Shown: positions 1 to 5,161 of the stretch, piece after piece | Layout: the number at the start of each line of letters is the position of its first letter | Numbering within the stretch: position 1 is the first letter of the stretch | NCBI GenBank assembly: GCA_958428675.1 | Contig: CAUAGV010000103.1 | Location: 1-6,175, forward strand | DNA from: an uncultured Collinsella sp. | Lineage (GTDB): Bacteria > Actinomycetota > Coriobacteriia > Coriobacteriales > Coriobacteriaceae | DNA length: 6,175 nt | Reading direction: 5' to 3' | The notes under the pieces: model-generated | Told to the model about the DNA's origin: nothing | What the model saw: the letters and a program-made list of their open reading frames with translations, nothing else | Databases searched by the model: none | Program-made: the position numbers and the translations under genes

Positions 1-86
1 GCGACAGCGACAAACCCGGCGGCAACGAAGCTTACCGCAAGGCAGATCGCGCACACTACCGACACGATGCGGTTTCCCAAGCCCAT
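1..86 (-). CDS. N-terminus of a membrane or exported protein (partial, runs off left edge)
   Basis: Only 28 codons are visible, reading leftward from the ATG complementary to 84-86. The visible peptide starts MGLGNRIVSVVCAICLAV and continues with a Val/Ala/Phe-rich hydrophobic stretch: a short start with one Arg, then about 20 apolar residues. That fits a signal peptide or first transmembrane helix, so the product is probably membrane-bound or secreted. The start is supported by a GGAAGG ribosome binding site about 7 nt upstream that overlaps the stop codon of the preceding ATP-grasp gene. The intergenic gap is only 12 nt, so the two genes are almost certainly co-transcribed and perhaps translationally coupled. 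The family cannot be recognised from this fragment. Confidence 0.7.
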   Translation of the reverse strand, partial: MGLGNRIVSVVCAICLAVSFVAAGFVAV

Positions 87-98
87 GCGAGCGCCTTC

Positions 99-1466
99 CT
101 ACTCGTCGACCCAGATGGTTGCCGCGGTGATGCCGCGCATGGGCTTCGAGATGGTAGGCAGGGGCCCCAGGCGGCTGAACACGCCCTGGAAGCGTCCGTT
201 GTAGCAGTAGAGCCCCTCCAGATTGTTGTACATGGCGCCCGTGCGGTCGACTTCCTCGTCGGAGAGGCTCTCGATGTCGTGGTCGGGCTCTAAGATGTGC
301 GTCTTGTACGGCGTGATGTAGCGCTGCACGAGGAACGGCGCGCCTGCTGCTCCGTTGGCGAAGCGGTCGATGATCTCGTCCCACTTCTCCTGCGTTTGGA
401 AGCACCCGGCGTACACGTCGGCGGCACCGTAGGCGTCGGTCGGCTTCACGATCCAGGCATCCTTGTTCGCGCGCACCTCGTCAAGGTCGATCTCGCTTGA
501 GTCGAGGTAGCGCGTCTTGGGGATGGTGCGCGCGACGAATGCGTTCTCCTCGTCGGTGAGGAGTGCCTGCGTCTTCGGGTGGAAAAGCGCCTCGCAAATC
601 TGTTTGTCGTGCACGATGTGCCCGGCGAAGCTGCCGATGAGCGCCACCTTCTGCGCGCGCACTGCCTTGATGAGCGCCTGCGAGTCGTCCCAGAACTCGA
701 GCACGTCGTTGGTGACGCAGCGGCGCCAGATGGCATGCACGGGTTGGCCCTGCGCGTCGTGGAGCACCTCGCCGTCGAAGGTGAGGTCGCGCACGTCGCA
801 TACGCAGCACGGGTAGCCGTGTTCCTCGAACTTCTTTGCGAACAGGTGGAACTCGTCTACGACGCCATTCTGCAGGTAGTCGCAGATGGCGAAGCGGGGA
901 TGCTCGACGCGTCCCTTGTAGGTATGGTAGATGCTGATGAAGTCCTCAACCCAGGCATCGAAGAGCTCGCAAGGCTCGACTTTGTGGCGGCGCGCGAACT
1001 CCTGGAAGGTCTTCGCGTTCGCGAGCGAGTTGGTGATCTCGCGGTTCTCGTTCATGCCCGAGGATCCGTCGCCGTTGAACTCGCAGAAGGCGACTTCCCC
1101 AGTCTCTTCGTCGAGGAAGATGTCGAAGCGCGCGAAGGGGAGCACGGCGTCATAGCCGCGCGGCACCAAGATGAGCTCGGCTAAGCGCGGGTCGTAGTCG
1201 AAGATGGTGCGGTAGTCGGGGTCTTCGAGGTAGTGTTCGATCACCTTGCAAAGAATGCGGTGCGTCGTCTCGACCGTGGTGCGCATGATCTCGCGCGTGC
1301 GTCGATCGTAGAGGCGCGGCACGAAGGAGGTTGAAATCACCTGATGGTGCACGATAGCGGTGGAATTCTTCATGTAATCGTAGGCGGCGCGGCGGCTCTC
1401 GATGTCGCCGCCCAAGCTCTCCATGATGTCGAAATACTCTTGCGTATAGGCGTTGTTGCTCAGCAT
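99..1466 (-). CDS. Glutathionylspermidine synthase-like, circularly permuted ATP-grasp ligase
   Basis: This 455-aa cytoplasmic protein resembles the C-terminal synthetase of glutathionylspermidine synthase, an ATP-grasp family that joins a carboxylate to an amine through an acyl-phosphate. Visible signatures are an RFD at residues 113-115, an acidic Asn/Glu metal-binding motif CEFNGDGSSGMNE (128-140), a probable ATP-binding lysine in WIVKP (K341) followed by a Gly/Ala-rich loop (DAYGAADVYAG), and a C-terminal segment YCYNGRFQGVFSRLG. No signal peptide or membrane segment is seen. The start is fixed by GGAAGGAG (complement of 1472-1479) 5 nt upstream. A membrane-protein gene follows 12 nt after the stop. 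True glutathionylspermidine is not expected in this type of actinobacterium, so the family call is firm but the substrate is unknown; a peptide, polyamine or cell-wall amine ligation is possible. Confidence 0.85.
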   Translation of the reverse strand: MLSNNAYTQEYFDIMESLGGDIESRRAAYDYMKNSTAIVHHQVISTSFVPRLYDRRTREIMRTTVETTHRILCKVIEHYLEDPDYRTIFDYDPRLAELILVPRGYDAVLPFARFDIFLDEETGEVAFCEFNGDGSSGMNENREITNSLANAKTFQEFARRHKVEPCELFDAWVEDFISIYHTYKGRVEHPRFAICDYLQNGVVDEFHLFAKKFEEHGYPCCVCDVRDLTFDGEVLHDAQGQPVHAIWRRCVTNDVLEFWDDSQALIKAVRAQKVALIGSFAGHIVHDKQICEALFHPKTQALLTDEENAFVARTIPKTRYLDSSEIDLDEVRANKDAWIVKPTDAYGAADVYAGCFQTQEKWDEIIDRFANGAAGAPFLVQRYITPYKTHILEPDHDIESLSDEEVDRTGAMYNNLEGLYCYNGRFQGVFSRLGPLPTISKPMRGITAATIWVDE

Positions 1467-1504
1467 GCCCGCTCCTTCCGAGGGGGTGTCGGTCTGTCAT
1501 GATG

Positions 1505-1513
1505 AGTGTAGCA
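1505..1513 (-). promoter_or_regulatory. Candidate extended -10 promoter for the ATP-grasp operon
   Basis: Read on the minus strand this is TGCTACACT, an extended -10 (TGn plus TACACT). Transcription would start near 1498, giving a leader of about 30 nt before the ATG at 1466 and leaving the GGAAGGAG site inside it. No good -35 lies 16-18 nt upstream, so the call rests on the extended -10 and on position only. Confidence 0.4.
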
Positions 1514-1629
1514 TTGCAAGGCCCCGTCGAGGCGGCGGGATGCCGATGGAATGCTGATGGGGCTGCGGGCGTCATGAGCCCGACGTATTGGGAAGGGTGG
1601 CGGGGAGAAGCTCCGCGAAGCGGCTGCGG

Positions 1630-1657
1630 TTGAGAATTGTTTCTTTTTTGTTCTCAA
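1630..1657. repeat. Inverted repeat overlapping the metK promoter (possible operator)
   Basis: TTGAGAA (1630-1636) and TTCTCAA (1651-1657) form a perfect 7-bp inverted repeat with a 14-nt T-rich spacer. Smaller AGAA/TTCT palindromes overlap it (1633-1644 and 1651-1663). The arms straddle the proposed -35 and the promoter spacer, which is a typical place for a repressor or activator site. It lacks the GC stem and trailing T-run of a terminator. I do not recognise the site as belonging to a named regulator. Confidence 0.4.
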
Positions 1658-1664
1658 TTAGAAT
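1637..1664 (+). promoter_or_regulatory. Probable metK promoter
   Basis: TTGTTT (1637-1642) and TAGAAT (1659-1664) are separated by 16 nt, a fair sigma-70-type match in a locally AT-rich patch that stands out from GC-rich surroundings. Transcription would begin near 1671, producing a leader of about 160 nt that contains the whole SAM riboswitch. A weaker TAAAGT at 1679-1684 has no fitting -35. Confidence 0.5.
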
Positions 1665-1693
1665 AGACAACGATGTGGTAAAGTACCGCGTGC

Positions 1694-1736
1694 ATAAACG
1701 AGGGCGCACGAATTGCGTCCGCGAACATCCGTTTAT
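1694..1736 (+). promoter_or_regulatory. Leader stem-loop competing with riboswitch helix P1
   Basis: ATAAACG (1694-1700) is perfectly complementary to CGTTTAT (1730-1736). Nested inside is a 7-bp hairpin, GGGCGCA (1702-1708) with TGCGTCC (1714-1720), one G-U pair and a 5-nt loop. The outer 3' strand covers five of the six bases of the 5' strand of riboswitch helix P1, so this fold and P1 are mutually exclusive. It is probably an anti-P1 switching element; a purely structural 5' stem is the alternative. Confidence 0.55.
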
Positions 1737-1819
1737 CAAGAGTCGGGGGAGAGAGTTGGCTCTGCGATCCCGACACCAACCTGGCGTTGTGCCAAGGTGG
1801 TCCGGCCGACAACGATGAA
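1732..1819 (+). promoter_or_regulatory. SAM riboswitch aptamer (SAM-I/SAM-IV clan) in the metK leader
   Basis: The leader carries the SAM-I-type core: ATCAAGAG at 1735-1742, a P2 arm with a GA-rich internal loop, CCAACC at 1776-1781 and CCAAGGTG at 1792-1799. Helices that can be drawn are P1 TTTATC/GATGAA (1732-1737 with 1814-1819), P2a TCGGG/CCCGA (1743-1747 with 1769-1773), P2b AGAG/CTCT (1750-1753 with 1760-1763) and a P3 of about 7 bp (1779-1785 with 1791-1798, one bulged A). The pseudoknot pairs P2-loop GTTGG (1755-1759) with CCAAC (1776-1780). P4 is at most 3 bp (GTC 1800-1802 with GAC 1808-1810), which resembles the compact actinobacterial SAM-I/IV variants rather than classical SAM-I. 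Its place directly before metK, the SAM-producing enzyme, fits feedback control. No terminator lies between it and the ATG, and P1 touches the Shine-Dalgarno, so translational control is inferred. Confidence 0.88.
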
Positions 1820-1832
1820 GGAGGAGCTTCAT
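1815..1832 (+). promoter_or_regulatory. Hairpin enclosing the metK Shine-Dalgarno and start codon
   Basis: ATGAAG (1815-1820) pairs perfectly with CTTCAT (1827-1832). The 6-nt loop GAGGAG (1821-1826) is the Shine-Dalgarno core, and the first two bases of the metK ATG lie in the stem. The 5' strand shares five bases with the P1 3' strand of the riboswitch, so this hairpin and P1 cannot coexist. It is a plausible expression platform, though the 6-bp AU-rich stem is weak. Confidence 0.5.
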
Positions 1833-3093
1833 GGCCGAAGAACAGCATTCTACGTATCTATTCACGTCCGAATCGGTGACGGAGGGTCACCCGGACAAGA
1901 TCTGCGATCAGATTTCCGACGCGATTCTCGACGCGATTCTCGAGAAGGAAACCGAGCTTCAAAAACAGGGCTACATCACGCCGTCGGGCCAGCCCGCCGA
2001 TGTGTCGAAGGTGCGCTGCGCCTGCGAGACCATGACCACGACGGGCATGGTCGTCGTGGCGGGCGAGATTCGCACGCAGGCCTATGTCGACGTGCCGACC
2101 ATCGTGCGCAACGTCATCTGCGAGATTGGCTACGATCGCGCGAAGTACGGCTTCGATGGCACGACCTGCGGCGTTCTGAACGCCATCCACGAGCAGTCGC
2201 CCGACATCGCGCAGGGTGTCGACGAGTCGTTCGAGGCGCAGCACGGTGAGGCGGAAGACGTCTACGAGACGGTGGGCGCAGGTGACCAGGGCATGATGTT
2301 CGGCTATGCCTGCAAGGAGACGAAGACCCTCATGCCGATGCCGATTTACCTGGCGCAGCGCATGAGCGAGCGTTTGGCGAAGGTGCGCAAGGACGGTACG
2401 CTGCCCTACTTGCGTCCCGATGGCAAGACGCAGGTCTCGGTGCGCTACGTCGACGGCGCTCCCGTGAATGTGGAGAAGGTCGTCGTGTCCACGCAGCATG
2501 CCGAGGACATCGACAACGCCACGCTGCGCCGCGACGTGACCGAGCAAGTCATCAAGCCCGTGCTCGCTGACGAGGGGGTCGAGCTCGCCGAGGGCGCCGA
2601 GATCCACATCAACCCGACCGGCCGCTTTGTCATCGGCGGACCTATGGGCGACTGCGGTCTTACCGGCCGTAAGATCATCGTCGACACCTACGGCGGCTAC
2701 GGCCGTCACGGCGGTGGCGCCTTTAGCGGCAAGGACTGCACCAAGGTCGACCGCTCCGCCGCGTATGCCGCGCGCTGGGTCGCTAAGAACGTGGTCGCCG
2801 CCGGTCTGGCCGACCGCTGCGAGGTCGAGCTGGCCTACGCCATCGGCGTTTCCAAGCCGCTGTCGATCATGGTCGACACCTTCGGTACCGCAAAGGTCGC
2901 CGAGGACAAGATCGTTGAAGCCGTAGAAAAGACCTTCGACCTGCGCCCGGGCGCCATCATCCGCGATCTGGACCTGCGTCGCCCCATCTACGAAAAGACG
3001 GCAGCCTACGGTCACTTCGGCCGCGAAGACGCCGACTTCACTTGGGAAAAAACCGACCGAGTCGAAGAACTCAAAGCAGCCTGCGGACTGTAA
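1831..3093 (+). CDS. metK: S-adenosylmethionine synthetase (methionine adenosyltransferase)
   Basis: This 420-aa cytoplasmic enzyme makes SAM, phosphate and pyrophosphate from ATP and L-methionine. The N-terminal TEGHPDK motif carries H20 and D22. The acidic residue E66 lies in CETMTTTG, the hexapeptide-type motif GAGDQG is at 149-154, and K199 follows in RPDGK. D274 and K281 lie in GDCGLTGRK, and the phosphate-binding GGGAFSGKD has K301 with K305 four residues later. The spacing of these residues matches the E. coli enzyme (H14, D16, D238, K245, K265, K269), so all catalytic positions appear intact. The protein is about 35 residues longer than E. coli MetK; part of the difference is an insertion near residues 41-57. 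The start has GGAGGAG 4 nt upstream. The gene is monocistronic, preceded by a SAM riboswitch and followed by a terminator. It is probably essential and limited by its own product. Confidence 0.98.
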   Translation: MAEEQHSTYLFTSESVTEGHPDKICDQISDAILDAILEKETELQKQGYITPSGQPADVSKVRCACETMTTTGMVVVAGEIRTQAYVDVPTIVRNVICEIGYDRAKYGFDGTTCGVLNAIHEQSPDIAQGVDESFEAQHGEAEDVYETVGAGDQGMMFGYACKETKTLMPMPIYLAQRMSERLAKVRKDGTLPYLRPDGKTQVSVRYVDGAPVNVEKVVVSTQHAEDIDNATLRRDVTEQVIKPVLADEGVELAEGAEIHINPTGRFVIGGPMGDCGLTGRKIIVDTYGGYGRHGGGAFSGKDCTKVDRSAAYAARWVAKNVVAAGLADRCEVELAYAIGVSKPLSIMVDTFGTAKVAEDKIVEAVEKTFDLRPGAIIRDLDLRRPIYEKTAAYGHFGREDADFTWEKTDRVEELKAACGL

Positions 3094-3130
3094 TTGGGAA
3101 CTACCAAGGTCACAACACGCACACACTTTC

Positions 3131-3166
3131 AAAAGAAGTACCGCCCCCAAGCGGTACTTCTTTTTT
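3131..3166 (+). terminator. Intrinsic terminator after metK
   Basis: A perfect 10-bp stem, GAAGTACCGC (3135-3144) with GCGGTACTTC (3151-3160), closes a 6-nt loop and is followed by six T residues (3161-3166). AAAA at 3131-3134 can extend the pairing with the T-run. The A-run on the other side means the hairpin could also work on the minus strand, although no gene approaches from that side. It sits 38 nt after the metK stop. Confidence 0.93.
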
Positions 3167-3227
3167 ATTAATCCGGTAGTGAAGATGTTTCGATATGAGC
3201 CTGCGCCGCGTCACCAGCTAATGAATT

Positions 3228-3258
3228 TTGCAACGCGCGCACTTCTACCATGTATCCT
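3228..3258 (+). promoter_or_regulatory. Weak candidate promoter for the serine dehydratase gene
   Basis: TTGCAA (3228-3233) and TATCCT (3253-3258) are 19 nt apart, a poor but possible sigma-70 match. It is the best I can find between the metK terminator and the palindrome. Transcription would start near 3265, so the RNA would carry almost all of the long hairpin as its leader. Confidence 0.22.
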
Positions 3259-3390
3259 TAGTCCCGAGGGGCGGGGCATAAGGTCGATCGCGAGTTCCGC
3301 ACGAGCCGGAGAGCACTTAATGTGCTCTCCGTGCGAGCAGGACTGTCCGAGCAGGCGACCTTATGCCCCGTCCCTCAGGACGATGGGATA
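3253..3390. repeat. Long nested palindrome (structured leader or miniature palindromic repeat)
   Basis: Two 26-nt arms, 3261-3286 and 3356-3381, are inverted copies with 24 Watson-Crick pairs, one G-U and one C-A mismatch. A further 5 bp, TATCC (3253-3257) with GGATA (3386-3390), extend the stem outside a small internal loop. Inside are AGTTC/GGACT (3293-3297 with 3340-3344), CGCAC/GTGCG (3298-3302 with 3331-3335) and a tip of 9 bp, GGAGAGCAC/GTGCTCTCC (3308-3316 with 3322-3330), with loop TTAAT. The whole therefore folds as one imperfect hairpin of 138 nt ending 15 nt before the serine dehydratase ATG. No T-run follows, so it is not an ordinary terminator. It could be a folded mRNA leader controlling the gene, or a dispersed palindromic or MITE-like element with terminal inverted repeats. 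No clear target duplication is seen. Confidence 0.8.
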
Positions 3391-3404
3391 GAACAGGAGC
3401 GCAT

Positions 3405-5012
3405 ATGGCAGGCAAGCCACAAACACTAGCTACGACCTCGGCATTCGAGATCTTGGGCCCCGTCATGGTCGGCCCCAGTTCATCGCACACCGCCGGCGCC
3501 CTGCGGTGCGCACAAGTTGCCGCCAGCCTGCTGGAAGGCCGCATCACCAAAGTCACCTTTGGCCTGTGGAACTCCTTCGCCCATACCTACCGCGGCCACG
3601 GCACCGACCGCGCGCTCGTCGCGGGCATCCTGGGCCTCGATACCGATGACGAGAACATCAAGCAGGCCTTTGACCTCGCACGCGAGCAGGGCCTCGAATA
3701 TCACTTTGACATTAAGGGCGACGACGCCTCCATCCACCCCAACACCGTGGACATCGACATGCAAGACCTTACGGGCGCCACGGCACAGGTTCGCGGCGAG
3801 AGCCTGGGCGGCGGCAAGATGCGCATCAGTCGCATCAACGGCGTCGGCGTCGACATCTCGGGCATGTATTCCACGCTCTTCGTGGCGCACCAGGATGTTC
3901 CCGGCGTGCTCGCCGCGCTCACGAACCTGCTCGCCTACGCGCATGTGAACATCGCCTTCTGCCGTACCTACCGCACCGAGGTGGGCGGCCAGGCCTACTC
4001 CGTGTTTGAAACCGATGGCACCCCCGACGACACCGTCGTCCCCATGCTGCGCAAGCTCGACAATGTCGATTACGCCACCTTCATTGAGCTTCCCGGTTCG
4101 GCCTCATCGCTCTCCCCCGGCGTCTCAGCAAAGGAAATCTTCGACGACGGCGAGCAGCTGCTCGATGCGTGCGACGAACTGGGCCTCAACATCGGCGCCG
4201 TCATGGCCGTGCGCGAGGCTCGTCTGACCGGCGAGGCCCACGCCGTCGCCGCTATGCGCCGCGTGCTCGAGGTTATGCGCGAAGAGACCACAGCCCCCAT
4301 CGCCAATCCGCAGCGATCGCTCGGCGGCCTCATCGGAGGCGAGGCAAAACTTGTCGATGCCACCGGCAGCAACGACCTGAGCTCCAACTTAATGGGCGCC
4401 GTCCAGACCGACGCCGTTGCCCGCGCCATGGCCGTGCTCGAGCGCTCCGCCACGATGGGTGTGATCGTCGCTGCCCCCACGGCAGGCTCCGCAGGCGTCG
4501 TACCCGGCAGCGTGCTGGCGCTCGCCGACCACCTCGAGCTCGACGACGAACAGATCATGGACGCGCTCTACTGCGCCGCCGCCATCGGCCTCAACCTCAC
4601 CACGAGCGCCTGCGTTGCCGGCGCCGAGGGCGGCTGCCAAGCCGAGGTCGGAAGCGCCGCCGCCATGGCAGCCGCCGCGCTGGTGCAGATGCTCGGCGGC
4701 ACGCCCGAGCAGGCGCTCGACGCCAGTTCCATCGCGCTGAGCAACCTGCTGGGCCTCGTTTGCGACCCCGTCGCTGGCCTCGTGGAGGTGCCCTGCCAAA
4801 ACCGCAACGCCATCGGCGTGGCGGCGGCCTTTAGCTCGGCACAACTCGCCCTCGCCGGCATTAAGAGCCTGGTGCCGTTTGACCAGATGGCACATGTCAT
4901 GCTCTCGGTGGGCCACGCGTTGCCGGCCACGCTGCGCGAGACGGCAAAGGGCGGCATCGCGCAGGCTCCGGCCGCACTTTCGGCCTGTGCAAAATGCGGT
5001 GTGTGCGGATAG
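3405..5012 (+). CDS. sdaA: L-serine dehydratase (ammonia-lyase), single-chain iron-sulfur enzyme with ACT domain
   Basis: The enzyme deaminates L-serine to pyruvate and ammonia using a [4Fe-4S] cluster in the cytoplasm. The 535-aa chain fuses what Bacillus-type enzymes carry as separate beta and alpha subunits. The beta domain (about 12-150) has the signature GPVMVGPSSSHTAGA (18-32); an ACT domain (about 154-225) is likely regulatory, possibly serine-binding; the alpha catalytic domain (about 243-525) has NPQRSLGGLIGGE. Likely cluster ligands are C411 (GGCQAEVG), C453 (LVCDPVAG) and C464 (VPCQNRN); their spacing of 42 and 11 equals that of the Legionella enzyme. The tail ends CAKCGVCG (C528, C531, C534); in Legionella a C-terminal cysteine folds back onto the cluster. 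I chose the ATG at 3405 because AGGAG lies 5 nt upstream. An in-frame ATG at 3363 would add 14 residues encoded by the palindrome arm and lacks a good binding site. The gene stands alone between terminators. Confidence 0.95.
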   Translation: MAGKPQTLATTSAFEILGPVMVGPSSSHTAGALRCAQVAASLLEGRITKVTFGLWNSFAHTYRGHGTDRALVAGILGLDTDDENIKQAFDLAREQGLEYHFDIKGDDASIHPNTVDIDMQDLTGATAQVRGESLGGGKMRISRINGVGVDISGMYSTLFVAHQDVPGVLAALTNLLAYAHVNIAFCRTYRTEVGGQAYSVFETDGTPDDTVVPMLRKLDNVDYATFIELPGSASSLSPGVSAKEIFDDGEQLLDACDELGLNIGAVMAVREARLTGEAHAVAAMRRVLEVMREETTAPIANPQRSLGGLIGGEAKLVDATGSNDLSSNLMGAVQTDAVARAMAVLERSATMGVIVAAPTAGSAGVVPGSVLALADHLELDDEQIMDALYCAAAIGLNLTTSACVAGAEGGCQAEVGSAAAMAAAALVQMLGGTPEQALDASSIALSNLLGLVCDPVAGLVEVPCQNRNAIGVAAAFSSAQLALAGIKSLVPFDQMAHVMLSVGHALPATLRETAKGGIAQAPAALSACAKCGVCG

Positions 5013-5028
5013 CGACAAAGAACGACTC

Positions 5029-5057
5029 AGAGGTGGGACAAATGTCCCACCTCTTTT
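5029..5057 (+). terminator. Intrinsic terminator after the serine dehydratase gene
   Basis: AGAGGTGGGAC (5029-5039) pairs perfectly with GTCCCACCTCT (5044-5054) around a 4-nt loop, followed by a short T-run (5054-5057). It begins 17 nt after the stop codon. The T-run is short but the stem is strong. Confidence 0.88.
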
Positions 5058-5098
5058 GAATGCCACCGTTTCCATACCACAAACAACTGGGTAATCGC

Positions 5099-5104
5099 TA
5101 TAAT
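5099..5104 (+). promoter_or_regulatory. Consensus -10 box for the downstream cell-wall gene
   Basis: TATAAT at 5099-5104 is a perfect -10, lying between the serine dehydratase terminator and the next gene. No convincing -35 is present at 16-18 nt upstream (the sequence there is ACCACA-like) and there is no TGn extension, so an activator may be needed or the -35 is simply weak. The start near 5111 would give a leader of about 50 nt. Confidence 0.6.
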
Positions 5105-5161
5105 GCAAGCCCAGTAAAAACACGATGAGCCGCAAGGCGAAATTCGAAGGATATGCATACG

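Noticed and set aside
1566..1582. Small hairpin CGGGC/GCCCG in the divergent region
   Set aside because: Only 5 bp with a 7-nt loop, no T-run and no relation to a gene end; expected by chance in GC-rich DNA.
1588..1818. Small plus-strand frame across the metK leader
   Set aside because: It overlaps the promoter and the whole riboswitch, and has no binding site; the region is explained by RNA structure.
1858..3150. 430-codon open frame antisense to metK
   Set aside because: It covers the complement of a highly conserved gene and runs into the terminator; long antisense frames are common in GC-rich DNA. No family resemblance.
3253..3390. T-box leader or intrinsic terminator interpretation of the palindrome
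   Set aside because: No T-box core sequence (AGGGTGG-type) and no T-run after any of the stems.
3179..3391. 70-codon open frame in the metK-sda intergenic region
   Set aside because: Nearly half of it is the palindrome; it has no Shine-Dalgarno and its Arg/Ser/Cys-rich product looks like translated repeat DNA.
3363..3404. In-frame upstream ATG that would extend serine dehydratase by 14 residues
   Set aside because: It lies inside the right arm of the palindrome, lacks a well-placed Shine-Dalgarno, and the extra peptide is low-information; ATG 3405 has AGGAG at ideal spacing.
4389..5135. 248-codon antisense frame over the 3' half of the serine dehydratase gene
   Set aside because: Shadow of a conserved coding region; its start lies beyond the terminator and no binding site or domain supports it.
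5153..5161. Alternative ATG three codons upstream of the chosen start of the last gene
   Set aside because: AAGGA would be only 1-2 nt away, too close for initiation; the ATG at 5162 is better though its spacing is slightly long.
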